From Polaromonas sp. (GTDB lineage: Bacteria; Pseudomonadota; Gammaproteobacteria; Burkholderiales; Burkholderiaceae_C), in contig JAQGNE010000085.1 in the NCBI GenBank assembly GCA_028291985.1, forward strand, positions 1 through 64,000: a stretch of DNA of 64,000 nt, given 5' to 3'. Position numbers and translations under genes: made by a program. The notes beneath the pieces were generated by a model. It did no database searches. It was given only the letters and a program-made list of their open reading frames with translations, and was not told the DNA's origin. Shown here one piece after another: positions 28,337 through 38,298 of the stretch. Positions within the stretch are counted from its first letter, which is position 1. Each line of letters starts with the position of its first letter.

Positions 28337-29872
28337 TCAGGCCGTTCCGCCCACCGTCAGCCCGTCGATACGCAAGGTGGGCTGCCCCACCCCGACCGGC
28401 ACGCTCTGGCCTTCCTTGCCGCAGGTACCGACGCCGCTGTCAAGCTGCATGTCGTTGCCCATCATGGTGACGCGGGTCAGCGCGTCCGGGCCATTGCCGA
28501 CAATGGTTGCGCCCTTTACCGGGTAGAGGATCTTGCCGTTTTCAACCCAGAAGGCTTCGCTGGCTGAAAAGACGAATTTGCCGGAGGTGATGTCAACCTG
28601 CCCGCCGCCAAAGTTGGTGGCATACAGGCCCTTCTTGATGCTGGCAACAATTTCCTCAGGTGCCTTGTCGCCACCCAGCATATAGGTGTTGGTCATGCGC
28701 GGCATGGGCACGTGCGCGTAGCTTTCACGCCGGCCATTACCGGTTGGCTTGACCTTCATCAAACGCGCGTTGAGAGAATCCTGGATGTAGCCCTTCAGAA
28801 TGCCGTCTTCAATCAGCACATTGCGCTGGCTGGCATGGCCTTCATCGTCCACATTGAGCGAGCCGCGGCGGTCGGCAATCGTGCCGTCGTCCAGAACGGT
28901 AACGCCCTTGGCAGCAACCCGCTGGCCGATCTTGCCCGAAAAAGCGCTGGAACCCTTGCGGTTGAAGTCACCTTCCAGGCCATGTCCGATGGCCTCATGC
29001 AGCAGGATGCCGGGCCAGCCAGAACCCAGCACCACCGTCATTTCGCCGGCAGGCGCAGGCCGCGCATCCAGATTGGTCAGCGCCGCCTTCACCGCATCTG
29101 CCACGTATTGGGCGATCTGCGCGTCATCAAAATAGGCCAGCCCGAAGCGGCCACCACCGCCCCCGGAACCGACCTCGCGGCGGACCTTGCCCGCCACTTT
29201 TTTCTCGGCAATCACGGTGACGCTCAATCGCACCAGGGGCCGCACATCGGCCGCCAGCGTTCCGTCAGCCCGCGCCACCATCACCACATCGTATTCACTG
29301 GCCAGCCCGGCCATGACCTGCACGATGCGTGGGTCTTTTGCCTTGGCCATCTTCTCGACCTTTTCCAGCAGCTTTACCTTGGCGGTGCTGTCGAGCGTGG
29401 AAATCGGGTCAACCTCGTTGTAGAGCGAACGGCTGCTGGCGATGCGCCGCGACGGTGTCTTAATGCGCGCGGATGCGGCGGCTGCCGAAATGCTGCGCAC
29501 AGTGCGTGCGGCGTCCAGAAGCGATGCCTCGGAAATATCGTCGGAATACGCAAACGCGGTTTTCTCGCCGCTTACCGCACGTACGCCCACGCCCTGGTCG
29601 ATGCTGAAAGAGCCGGTTTTGACGATACCCTCTTCCAGGCTCCAGCCTTCGCTGCGGGTGTACTGAAAGTAGAGGTCGGCGTCATCGGCGCCGTAAGAGG
29701 TTATCTCGCCGAGGGCGCGGCTCAGGTGCGCAGGGGTCAGTCCGAAAGGCGCGAGCAGCAGCTTTTCGGCGATCTCCAGCCGGCCCGAGGTCGACGCCGA
29801 GGTAGGTCGAACCGTTGAAGAGGTGGTGGACACATTGAGAGCTGCAGCGGAGGTGGAGCGAAGAGAAGTCAT
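28337..29872 (-). CDS. tldD: Metalloprotease TldD
   Basis: GWPGILLHEAIGHGLEGDFNRKG with HEAIGH metal motif. Confidence 0.96.
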   Translation of the reverse strand: MTSLRSTSAAALNVSTTSSTVRPTSASTSGRLEIAEKLLLAPFGLTPAHLSRALGEITSYGADDADLYFQYTRSEGWSLEEGIVKTGSFSIDQGVGVRAVSGEKTAFAYSDDISEASLLDAARTVRSISAAAASARIKTPSRRIASSRSLYNEVDPISTLDSTAKVKLLEKVEKMAKAKDPRIVQVMAGLASEYDVVMVARADGTLAADVRPLVRLSVTVIAEKKVAGKVRREVGSGGGGGRFGLAYFDDAQIAQYVADAVKAALTNLDARPAPAGEMTVVLGSGWPGILLHEAIGHGLEGDFNRKGSSAFSGKIGQRVAAKGVTVLDDGTIADRRGSLNVDDEGHASQRNVLIEDGILKGYIQDSLNARLMKVKPTGNGRRESYAHVPMPRMTNTYMLGGDKAPEEIVASIKKGLYATNFGGGQVDITSGKFVFSASEAFWVENGKILYPVKGATIVGNGPDALTRVTMMGNDMQLDSGVGTCGKEGQSVPVGVGQPTLRIDGLTVGGTA

Positions 29873-30003
29873 GCGAATCATTGTAGGCAGTCTGGTCTGC
29901 CTGCCACGCACCAAGGTTTTGCGTCTGTGCCCCGTCAGCGACCTGCGTGCGGCATGCGCGCCCCCGGAGTCGGAGCGCGCCAAAACGCCGCGCTGGCCCT
30001 GCC

Positions 30004-31158
30004 TTAGGACTGCACCAGCCGCTTGGCCTTGGCAACCGACATCAGGATGCCAACGGCCAAACCCAGCGTCACCATCGCGGTGCCGCCATAGCTGATAAAG
30101 GGCAAGGGCACCCCAACCACCGGCAGGATGCCGCTGACCATGCCCATGTTGACGAAAGCGTAGGTGAAAAAGATCATGGTCACCGCGCCGGCCAGCAGCC
30201 TTGAGAAAAGTGTTGGCGCTTCCATGGCAATGACCAGGCCCCTGAGGATGAGAAAGATAAAGGCTGCAATCAGCATCAGGTTGCCCACCAGGCCAAACTC
30301 TTCTGAAAAAGCGGCAAAAATAAAGTCGGTGGTGCGCTCCGGGATGAACTCCAGGTGCGTCTGGGTGCCTGCCATGAAGCCCTTGCCCGACAGGCCACCC
30401 GAGCCGATGGCAATCATGCCCTGGATGATGTGAAAGCCCTTGCCCAGCGGGTCACGCGTCGGATCGAGCAGGGTGCAGATACGCTGCTGCTGATAGTCAT
30501 GCAGCACCGGCCAGCGCACGCCGTCGGCGCACAATTGCGGCTCAAACCACACCAGGAGCAGGATGCCGACCAAGCCCAGCAAGACCGGCGGCAGGATCAG
30601 CTTCCAGCTCAGGCCGGCAAAAAAGATGACCGCCAGGCCAGAGGCCAGCACCAGCAACGACGTGCCGAGGTCGGGCTGCTTCATGATGAGGCCCACTGGC
30701 ACCACCAGCAGCAGGATCGCCATCACGAAATCCAGCGGCCGCAGCTGCCCCTCGCGTTTTTGAAACCACCAGGCCAGCATCAGCGGCATCGCGATTTTCA
30801 GGATTTCACTGGGTTGGATGACCACCCCAATATTCAGCCAGCGCCTGGCGCCTTTTTTGGTGATGCCAAAGATCGCCACCGCAATCAACAGTGCAACGCC
30901 TGCAATATAGATAGGCACCGCGAGCGCCATCAGGCGCTGCGGCGGAATCTGCGCCACGACAAACATGATGGCGCCGGCAATCAGGGTATTGCGGCCATGG
31001 TCCATGAAGCGGCTGCCGTGGTCATAACCCGATGAGTACATGATCAGGAGACCGGCGCTGGCGAGCAAAAACACCGCAAAAGCCAGCGGGCCGTCAAAGC
31101 CCACGAAAAAGGGAGTGGTTCGCTGCCACAGCGAGGGTTTGTCGAAAACAGCGGACAT
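30004..31158 (-). CDS. rodA: Rod shape-determining protein RodA (SEDS family)
   Basis: IIQGMIAIGSGGLSGKGFMAGTQTHLEFIPERTTDFIFAAFSEEFG. Confidence 0.96.
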   Translation of the reverse strand: MSAVFDKPSLWQRTTPFFVGFDGPLAFAVFLLASAGLLIMYSSGYDHGSRFMDHGRNTLIAGAIMFVVAQIPPQRLMALAVPIYIAGVALLIAVAIFGITKKGARRWLNIGVVIQPSEILKIAMPLMLAWWFQKREGQLRPLDFVMAILLLVVPVGLIMKQPDLGTSLLVLASGLAVIFFAGLSWKLILPPVLLGLVGILLLVWFEPQLCADGVRWPVLHDYQQQRICTLLDPTRDPLGKGFHIIQGMIAIGSGGLSGKGFMAGTQTHLEFIPERTTDFIFAAFSEEFGLVGNLMLIAAFIFLILRGLVIAMEAPTLFSRLLAGAVTMIFFTYAFVNMGMVSGILPVVGVPLPFISYGGTAMVTLGLAVGILMSVAKAKRLVQS

Positions 31159-31238
31159 CAGCCAGATTATCGGGCAGCTTCTGGCGGCAATGCTCAAAAA
31201 TCCGACAAGGGCAAGGTCAGACGCCCATGCCGTCGCAC

Positions 31239-31310
31239 TCTATTTTTGCTATTAATAAAGAAGCTACCGCCCCTTTAGTTCATTGGCCTACAGGTCAATT
31301 TACCTTAATT
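31239..31310. repeat. Dispersed repeat, copy 6
   Basis: tttttgctattaataaagaagctaccgcccctttagttcattggcctacaggtcaatttacctt. Confidence 0.6.
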
Positions 31311-31424
31311 AATGCAACCATCGCTGCACCAGTGCCTGGTCGCACCTCGCGTCGCCAGTGTCTCTGGTCTGCCGCAGCGGCACATTCACAAACCGCCAGC
31401 AGTGCCTGGACCTTACGATGGCGC

Positions 31425-32045
31425 ATGTCTGTAACCCATCTGCTTTATCTGCACGGCTTTCGCTCATCACCGCTATCTGCCAAAGCCAGGACCATGGCGG
31501 AAACCGTGCGCCAGCGGTACCCGGGCGTGGTCTGGTGGTGCCCGCAACTGCCGCCCTCGCCCCGGCAAGCCATGCATGACGTGGCCACAAGGCTTGCGGC
31601 CTGGCCGGGCAGCGCCGGCTTTGAGGCCATGGCAGTTGTTGGCTCATCGCTCGGCGGTTTTTACGCCACCTGGGTTGCTGAGACGATGGGCTGCAAGGCG
31701 GTGCTGCTGAACCCGGCGGTAAACCCGGCGCGCGATCTGGCAAGCCACATCGGGCAGCAGACCAGCTGGCAGAACCCGGCTGACCGGTTTTTCTTCAAGG
31801 CCGAATTCCTGACGGAACTTCGGCAACTGGAGCGCGGACCGCTGGCGCATCCTGAGCGCTACCTGGCCCTGGTGGCCAAGGGTGACGAGGTGCTGGACTG
31901 GCGCGAAATGGCCGCGCGCTATGAGAAAACGCAGCTTCATGTGCTGGAAGGCGGCGACCATGCGCTGAGTGACTTTGACCGCCACCTGCCTTTGATTCTG
32001 CGTTTTCTGGACCTGGATTCGCGCACCGCACCCACCCCGAACTGA
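31425..32045 (+). CDS. YqiA/YcfP-type alpha/beta-fold esterase
   Basis: HLLYLHGFRSSPLSAKA, VVGSSLGGFYATWVAE, EGGDHALSDFDRHL. Confidence 0.85.
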   Translation: MSVTHLLYLHGFRSSPLSAKARTMAETVRQRYPGVVWWCPQLPPSPRQAMHDVATRLAAWPGSAGFEAMAVVGSSLGGFYATWVAETMGCKAVLLNPAVNPARDLASHIGQQTSWQNPADRFFFKAEFLTELRQLERGPLAHPERYLALVAKGDEVLDWREMAARYEKTQLHVLEGGDHALSDFDRHLPLILRFLDLDSRTAPTPN

Positions 32046-32132
32046 AGCTCTACATCATGCCGGCACTGGCCTGGCGCCCAAACGACGCTGATTACACTTG
32101 GCCCACATCTCCAGAACCCAAGAGGCGCCAGT

Positions 32133-34235
32133 TTGTTTGTATTGTTTGAAGAAGCCGGAAAATTTCTCGCGGGCCGCATCTTGTCAGAGGCCGACAGTTC
32201 GCTGCAGGTCGAACTCGACTCCGGCAAGCGCGTCAAGGTCAAGTCGGTCAACGCGCTGCTCAGGTTTGAAAAACCAGCGCCAGCCGAACTGGTCGCCAAC
32301 GGGCACAAGCTGAGCGAAGAAATCGAACTCGACCTGGCCTGGGAGTTTGCCAGCGACGACGAATTCGGCTTCGCCGACCTGGCGCGCGATTACTTCAGTG
32401 CCGACCCGGCCAAGCCGGCCACACTTGAGCAACAGGCAGCCGCGCTGTTTCGGCTGTTTGACTCGCCGCATTACTTTCGCCGTGCGGGCAAGGGCCGCTT
32501 CAAGAAAGCGCCGGCAGACATCCTCCAACTGGCGCTGGCAGCCATCGAGAAGAAAAAGCAGGTCGCGCTGCAGATCACGCAATGGGCAGCAGAACTGGCC
32601 GAGGGGAACTGCCCGCAGCCGGTACGCGAACAGCTCTACAAGATTCTTTTCAAACCCGACAAGAACAGCGCCGAGTACAAGGCCGTTGTCGAGGCATCCC
32701 GCAACACCCACACCGCGCCGCTTGACCTGCTGCAACGATCAGGCGCAATTGCATCGGCCTACCAGTTTCACTGGAAGCGCTTTCTGTTTGAAAATTTCCC
32801 CAAGGGCACGGGGTTTCCGACGCTCCAGGCGCCGCAACCTGCGGGCGACTTGCCGCTGGCGGCGGTGCAGGCTTTTTCCATCGACGATTCCAGTACCACC
32901 GAAATCGATGATGCGCTGTCGGTGACCGGACTCGGATCCGGCACGATTACCCTCGGCATCCATATCGCAGCGCCGGGGCTGGCAGTGCAGCCTGGCAGCG
33001 CGATCGACCATGTCGGCCGGGCGCGTTTGTCCACTGTTTACATGCCGGGCTACAAGCTCACCATGCTGCCGGACGACATCGTGCAAAGCTACACCCTGCA
33101 GGAAGGCCGCAACTGCCCGGCGCTGTCGCTTTACATCACGCTGGATGAAGCCAGCCTTGCGATCAGCGAAACCGTGACCCGGATCGAGCAGGTGCCGATT
33201 GCCAGCAACCTGCGCCACGACGTGCTGGACAGCACCTTCACCGAGGCATTTTTTGAGGCTGCGCATGCCGGGCATGCGGCAGGCGATCAGCCCTGGGCCA
33301 GCGAGCTGACGTTTTTGCATCGCCTGGCCCGGCATCTGAAGGCGCAGCGGGAGGTGGTGCGCGGCAAGCCCGAAAATTTCAACCGCCCGGATTACAACTT
33401 CAAGCTGGACAACCCGGGCGGACGGGAGCCGCAGGGCGACGAAAAGGTCAGCATCAGCATTCGCCTGCGTGGCGCGCCGCTGGATCTGATCGTGGCAGAG
33501 GCCATGATTCTGGCGAACAGCACCTGGGGCCAGTGGCTGGCCGACCACGGCCTGCCCGGCATTTACCGCAGCCAGGCCAGCCTGGCGCCGGGCGTCAAGG
33601 TGCGCATGGGCACACGCTCGCTGCCACATGCCGGTCTTGGCGTGAAAAGCTATGCCTGGAGCACCTCGCCGCTGCGCCGCTATACCGACCTGGTCAACCA
33701 GTGGCAGATCATCGCCTGCGTGCAACATGGCCGCACCGCCGCACTGGTAGCGCCCTTCAAGCCCAAGGATGCCGAGCTGTTTTCCATCATCTCCAGCTTT
33801 GATGCGGCCTACAGTGCCTACAACGGTTTCCAGTCCGGCATCGAACGCTACTGGACCCTGAAATACCTGCAGCAAAACAACCTCACCGAGCTGACCGCAA
33901 CCGCCTTCAAGGACAACCTGGTAAGGGCCGATGACCTGCCGCTGGTGTTGCCGGCCGCCGGAGCCGCCGGCCTTCCGCGCGGCGCCCGCGTCAAGGTGCG
34001 GCTCGGCGAGATCGATGAAATGACGCTGGATATTGGCGGCACCGTCACCGAAAGGCTGGATACAGTGGCCGGAGCAACCAGTCCTGAAGCAGCACCGGTG
34101 GACGACGAAGACGACGGCGAGGCCGAACTCGCGTCGGGCCCTATTTCGATTGCGGTCGACATGCAGGATGCTGGCGATGCCGGCGCTGCAACCGAAACCG
34201 GCACAGCGCCCACCGCTGCGCCGGGTGCTTCCTGA
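32133..34235 (+). CDS. RNase II-family (RNB domain) exoribonuclease
   Basis: FSIDDSSTTEIDDALSV, RQ/YAWSTSPLRRYTDLVNQWQ; TTG start at 32133. Confidence 0.92.
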   Translation: MFVLFEEAGKFLAGRILSEADSSLQVELDSGKRVKVKSVNALLRFEKPAPAELVANGHKLSEEIELDLAWEFASDDEFGFADLARDYFSADPAKPATLEQQAAALFRLFDSPHYFRRAGKGRFKKAPADILQLALAAIEKKKQVALQITQWAAELAEGNCPQPVREQLYKILFKPDKNSAEYKAVVEASRNTHTAPLDLLQRSGAIASAYQFHWKRFLFENFPKGTGFPTLQAPQPAGDLPLAAVQAFSIDDSSTTEIDDALSVTGLGSGTITLGIHIAAPGLAVQPGSAIDHVGRARLSTVYMPGYKLTMLPDDIVQSYTLQEGRNCPALSLYITLDEASLAISETVTRIEQVPIASNLRHDVLDSTFTEAFFEAAHAGHAAGDQPWASELTFLHRLARHLKAQREVVRGKPENFNRPDYNFKLDNPGGREPQGDEKVSISIRLRGAPLDLIVAEAMILANSTWGQWLADHGLPGIYRSQASLAPGVKVRMGTRSLPHAGLGVKSYAWSTSPLRRYTDLVNQWQIIACVQHGRTAALVAPFKPKDAELFSIISSFDAAYSAYNGFQSGIERYWTLKYLQQNNLTELTATAFKDNLVRADDLPLVLPAAGAAGLPRGARVKVRLGEIDEMTLDIGGTVTERLDTVAGATSPEAAPVDDEDDGEAELASGPISIAVDMQDAGDAGAATETGTAPTAAPGAS

Positions 34236-34340
34236 GCTGCTGCAGGCGCGCTGCGCACGCCGCCTGTTGCCGCTGATTGACGGGGCTACCCGCAGGGCCA
34301 AAGGCCTGATTGCCGCGCTTTAGCCCCGATAATCGCCGCT

Positions 34341-35189
34341 GTGAAATCCTTCAGCACATTGCAAATCGCGTTGGGTGCGTCCGCTCTGGTGCATGCGGTG
34401 GTATTGACCACGCGGTTTGTCGATCCGGCAAGCTTTGAGCGCATCTTTCAGGACACGCCGCTGGAAGTGATCCTGGTCAACGCCAAATCCAGCGAAAAAC
34501 CGGATGTTGCCAAGGCTATCGCACAGCGAACACTGGCGGGCGGCGGCGAGCTGGAAAAGGGCCGCGCCACCTCACCGCTGCCGCCATCGGCACTGACCGA
34601 GCTTGGCGACGCCGCCGAGGACGCGCAGCGCAAGGTCGATGCCCTGCAGGAGCAGCAGATGCAGTTGCTGGCGCAGATCAAGAACCAGCTGGCCACCATG
34701 CCGCCACCAGACCCCAAAAGGCCCTCGAACGATCCCGCGCAAGGCGAGCGCGAGGAAAAGCGCAAGCAGCTGATCAAAATTCTGGCCGAGATAGAAAAAC
34801 GCATCAGTGAAGAAAATGCGCGGCCGAAAAAACGCTACATCAGCCCCGCTACCCGTGAAGAGGTGTATGCCGTTTACTACGACCAGCTGCGCCGCAAGAT
34901 AGAAGACCGCGGCACCACGCATTTCCCCGAGCAGGCGGGCAAAAAACTCTATGGTGAGCTGACCATGATCGTCACCGTCAACTTTGACGGCAAGATTCTG
35001 GCTACCGAGGTGGTGGAAACCTCGGGCAGCCTGACCCTGGACCGGCGTGCACAAAGCATCGTGATGGGCACCGGTCCGTTTGACAGGTTCAGCGATGCCA
35101 TGCGGCGCAAGGCCGACCAGATCGTGGTGGTGTCGCGCTTCAAGTTCACCCGCGACGAAACGCTGGAAACCCGGCTGACCAACCGCTGA
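34341..35189 (+). CDS. TonB-like energy-transducer/periplasmic protein
   Basis: N-terminal TM anchor, charged linker, C-terminal GKILATEVVETSGSLTLDRRAQSIV. Confidence 0.8.
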   Translation: MKSFSTLQIALGASALVHAVVLTTRFVDPASFERIFQDTPLEVILVNAKSSEKPDVAKAIAQRTLAGGGELEKGRATSPLPPSALTELGDAAEDAQRKVDALQEQQMQLLAQIKNQLATMPPPDPKRPSNDPAQGEREEKRKQLIKILAEIEKRISEENARPKKRYISPATREEVYAVYYDQLRRKIEDRGTTHFPEQAGKKLYGELTMIVTVNFDGKILATEVVETSGSLTLDRRAQSIVMGTGPFDRFSDAMRRKADQIVVVSRFKFTRDETLETRLTNR

Positions 35190-35214
35190 CCCCACACCTA
35201 GCCAGAAAGCAGCG

Positions 35215-36066
35215 ATGGACCATTACTGTGTTGTTGGCAACCCGGTTGCGCACAGCAAGTCGCCCCAGATTCATGCGCGGTTTGCGGAGCTGACCGGCCA
35301 GGCGATGAGCTATGACAAGCAACTGGTGGCGCTGGATGGTTTTGCAGAGGCGCTGGGCGGTTTTCGGCAACGCGGCGTCAAAGGTTGCAATGTCACGGTG
35401 CCGTTCAAGTTCGAGGCTTTTGCCTGCGCAACCAGCCGGAGCAGCCGCGCCGAACTGGCGCAGGCAGCCAACACGCTGCGCTTTGATGCAGATGGCATCC
35501 ATGCCGACAACACCGACGGCATCGGCCTGGTCAATGACATCCAGACGAATGCCGGCGTGGCGTTGGCAGGCCGCGATATCCTGCTCATCGGCGCGGGCGG
35601 TGCGGCAGCCGGTGTGTTGGGCCCACTGATCAGCGCCAAACCCAGGCGAGTGGTGGTAGCCAACCGCACCTTGCAGAAGGCCCAAGCGCTTGTCTTGCAG
35701 CACCGTGCGCACCCGGCGACGATTGAATTGCTATTAAATACAGAGCTCTTACCCCAGTCATTGCAAGGGGTTGAAGGCGATTTTGATGTGATCATCAATG
35801 CTACTGCCAGCAGCCTGGCCGGTGCGGCCATACCGGTGCAAGCGCGGGTGCTGAAACCCGGCGCACTCGCCTACGACATGATGTATGGCCCAGCGGCGCA
35901 GGCTTTTTTGAGCTGGGCGCGGACGCATGGCGCGCAAGGCCGCGACGGGCTGGGCATGCTGGTCGAGCAGGCTGCAGCGGCTTTTGAGGTGTGGCGCCAG
36001 GTCAGGCCGCCGTCTGCGCAGGTGCTGGGCGAAATGCGCGCGGCCATCCAGCTACCTGGCCTATGA
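35215..36066 (+). CDS. aroE: Shikimate dehydrogenase
   Basis: YCVVGNPVAHSKSPQIHARF, GCNVTVPFKFEAF, LLIGAGGAAAGVLGPL, NATASSLAG. Confidence 0.95.
   Translation: MDHYCVVGNPVAHSKSPQIHARFAELTGQAMSYDKQLVALDGFAEALGGFRQRGVKGCNVTVPFKFEAFACATSRSSRAELAQAANTLRFDADGIHADNTDGIGLVNDIQTNAGVALAGRDILLIGAGGAAAGVLGPLISAKPRRVVVANRTLQKAQALVLQHRAHPATIELLLNTELLPQSLQGVEGDFDVIINATASSLAGAAIPVQARVLKPGALAYDMMYGPAAQAFLSWARTHGAQGRDGLGMLVEQAAAAFEVWRQVRPPSAQVLGEMRAAIQLPGL
35727..35785. repeat. Probable dispersed repeat, copy 7, within aroE
   Basis: ttgctattaaatacagagctcttaccccagtcattgcaaggggttgaaggcgatttt resembles copy 6. Confidence 0.45.
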
Positions 36067-36854
36067 CAAAAGCCTCGCCCTTCAAGCGGCTGGCGGGGCT
36101 GGTCGGCCTGATGCTGCTGGCGGTGCTGGTCCTGCAGCTTTATTTTGTGGTGCGCATCGCGCTGATGGTCGTGGTCAATCCTGAATCCACTGCTTTCGAG
36201 CGGTCCGAGATTTACCGGATTACCGCCACCAAAGGCAGCCTCAAATGGCGCCAGCAGTGGGTGCCTTACCACCGCATCTCCGACAAGCTGAAAAGCGCGG
36301 TGATCGCGTCGGAAGACGCCAGCTTCATCGAGCATGACGGGGTTGATCTGGAGGCGCTTGAGAAAGCCTGGGACAAGAACAGCAAGGCCGAGCAGAAGGC
36401 GCAGCTGGCCACCGAAAAAGCCGCCAGCAACGTTGCGAAAGCAGCTGCCGGAAAACCCGCCATGCTGGCCGCCGCGAAGGCACCAAAAATCGTCGGCGGC
36501 TCCACCATCACCCAGCAGCTGGCCAAGAATCTGTTTCTGGCGAGCGAGCGGACCCTGGCGCGCAAGGGACAGGAGTTGTTGCTGGCGCTGATGCTGGAAG
36601 CGATGCTCAGCAAGGAACGCATTCTGGAGATTTACCTTAACAACGTCGAGTGGGGCGAGGGCGTATTCGGCGCCGAGGCCGCCGCGCAGCACTACTACCG
36701 CAAAAGCGCCGCAAACCTGAGCGCCTATGAAGCGGCGCGGCTGGCTGTGATGCTACCGCGACCACGTTACTTTGAAACCCGCCCGGGCTCGGGCTATCTG
36801 GCCTCGCGCGCCAGCACGATCGCAGCGCGCATGGGCGGTGTTGAAATCCCCTAG
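36063..36854 (+). CDS. mtgA: Monofunctional biosynthetic peptidoglycan transglycosylase
   Basis: AVIASEDASFIEHDGVD, GGSTITQQLAKNLFLASER, LEIYLNNVEWGEGVFGAEAAAQHYY; ATG overlaps aroE stop. Confidence 0.95.
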   Translation: MTKASPFKRLAGLVGLMLLAVLVLQLYFVVRIALMVVVNPESTAFERSEIYRITATKGSLKWRQQWVPYHRISDKLKSAVIASEDASFIEHDGVDLEALEKAWDKNSKAEQKAQLATEKAASNVAKAAAGKPAMLAAAKAPKIVGGSTITQQLAKNLFLASERTLARKGQELLLALMLEAMLSKERILEIYLNNVEWGEGVFGAEAAAQHYYRKSAANLSAYEAARLAVMLPRPRYFETRPGSGYLASRASTIAARMGGVEIP

Positions 36855-36965
36855 TCAACCGAGTGCCTGCCGAGCGATTTTGCTGCTGTGCGCACAGCGC
36901 GCAAGAGCATGACTCTGCTGGCTGATCGCTGCCAAGCTGCGGGAGGGCAACAGCTATTATTCCGC

Positions 36966-37370
36966 ATGCTTGCAAAGTTGATGAGTTTGTTTCTGCTGGG
37001 TCTGGTTCGCGTGCTGACCGGCGCGCAGGCACGCTGGCAGGGCTGCCCGCCCAAAGCCGAGCAGCGCATCTACTTTGCCAACCACCAGAGCCCTGCGGAC
37101 CTGGTGCTGATGTGGGCAGCGCTGCCGCTGGAGCTGCGCAGCATCACGCGGCCGATTGCGGCAAAAGACTGCTGGACCAGGACACCGTTCAAGAAGTGGA
37201 TCACCACGGCGGTCTTCAACGCCATTTATGTGGACCGTGCCAAGGTGGGTGACCAGGACCCACTGGAGCCACTGGTTGACGCGCTGCAAAACGGTGATTC
37301 GATCATTCTGTTTCCGGAAGGCACGCGGCGCCACCATGACGAACCGCAAAGCTTCAAGTCGGGTCTTTAG
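36966..37370 (+). pseudogene. Truncated PlsC-like 1-acyl-sn-glycerol-3-phosphate acyltransferase
   Basis: NHQSPADLVLM and FPEGTRR motifs present, but frame stops at SFKSGL*, about 134 aa; C-terminal part missing. Confidence 0.75.
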
Positions 37371-37429
37371 AGACGCCCTGTGTTTTACGGCACCGGTGTT
37401 CTTTCATTCGGTTCGCTGGTACTTCGGCA

Positions 37430-37503
37430 TATAGCCTTTTTCAAACAAAATACTGTCTTAGCCCAATACTTATAAGGGCTTGCAGCTATCAAAAGAGTAG
37501 CTA
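37430..37503. repeat. Dispersed repeat, copy 8 (inverted), just upstream of ruvC
   Basis: Reverse complement ttttgatagctgcaagcccttataagtattgggctaagacagtattttg. Confidence 0.6.
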
Positions 37504-38052
37504 ATGCGAATTTTGGGCATTGACCCGGGACTGCAGATCACCGGCTTCGGTGTGGTGGATGTGGACGGCCACGAGTTGCGTTATGTGGCCAGCGGCACTA
37601 TCAAGACCACTCATCTGGACACACAGGACCTGCCGGCACGCCTGCGGGTGTTGTACGACGGCATACGTGAAGTCACCGACCGCTACCAGCCCAACGCGTC
37701 ATCGGTCGAGATCGTGTTCGTCAACGTAAACCCGCAAGGCACGCTACTGCTCGGCCAAGCGCGTGGCGCCTGTATCACCGCGCTGGTGTCGCGCGACCTG
37801 GCGGTGGCGGAATATACCGCGCTCCAAATGAAAAAAGCGGTGGCGGGTTACGGCAAGGCCGGCAAAGCCGAGGTGCAGCAGATGGTGATGCGGCTGCTGA
37901 AACTGCCCGCCCTGCCCGGCAAGGATGCTGCCGATGCGCTGGGGCTGGCGATTACCCATGCGCACGTAGGCGCCGCAAACGCGCGGCTGGCTCAAGCCGC
38001 AGGCGTGGGCGCGAAGGTTGGTGCTGGCTACCGTGACGGACGCCGGCGTTAG
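37504..38052 (+). CDS. ruvC: Holliday junction resolvase RuvC
   Basis: [36 protein letters not shown]. Confidence 0.97.
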   Translation: MRILGIDPGLQITGFGVVDVDGHELRYVASGTIKTTHLDTQDLPARLRVLYDGIREVTDRYQPNASSVEIVFVNVNPQGTLLLGQARGACITALVSRDLAVAEYTALQMKKAVAGYGKAGKAEVQQMVMRLLKLPALPGKDAADALGLAITHAHVGAANARLAQAAGVGAKVGAGYRDGRRR

Positions 38053-38097
38053 TGGAATCAAAAGCCGCGCCCACCGGCCGCAGCGGTTTACGCCCCT

Positions 38098-38274
38098 TCA
38101 GGCGATGCGTTCCAGAATCAATACCGCAAAAAATCCGAAGGCTGCGATCAGCGTCCATTTCAGAATGACCAGCCCGTAGCGCCTGAACCGCACCTGGCCA
38201 GTGCCCGCATAAAACACAAAGGCGACCACCGCCGCCAGCAGCAAGAGCAATATCAACCAGCGAAACAGTAGCAT
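38098..38274 (-). CDS. Small (58 aa) membrane protein, below ORF-track cutoff
   Basis: MLLFRWLILLLLLAAVVAFVFYAGTGQVRFRRYGLVILKWTLIAAFGFFAVLILERIA*; two predicted TM segments. Confidence 0.7.
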   Translation of the reverse strand: MLLFRWLILLLLLAAVVAFVFYAGTGQVRFRRYGLVILKWTLIAAFGFFAVLILERIA

Positions 38275-38298
38275 GTGATCGTCGCCGTGGTGGGCGGC

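Noticed and set aside
28712-29818. 368-aa plus-strand ORF
   Set aside because: Antisense to tldD; shadow ORF.
32739-34301. 520-aa minus-strand ORF
   Set aside because: Antisense to the RNase II-like gene; shadow ORF.
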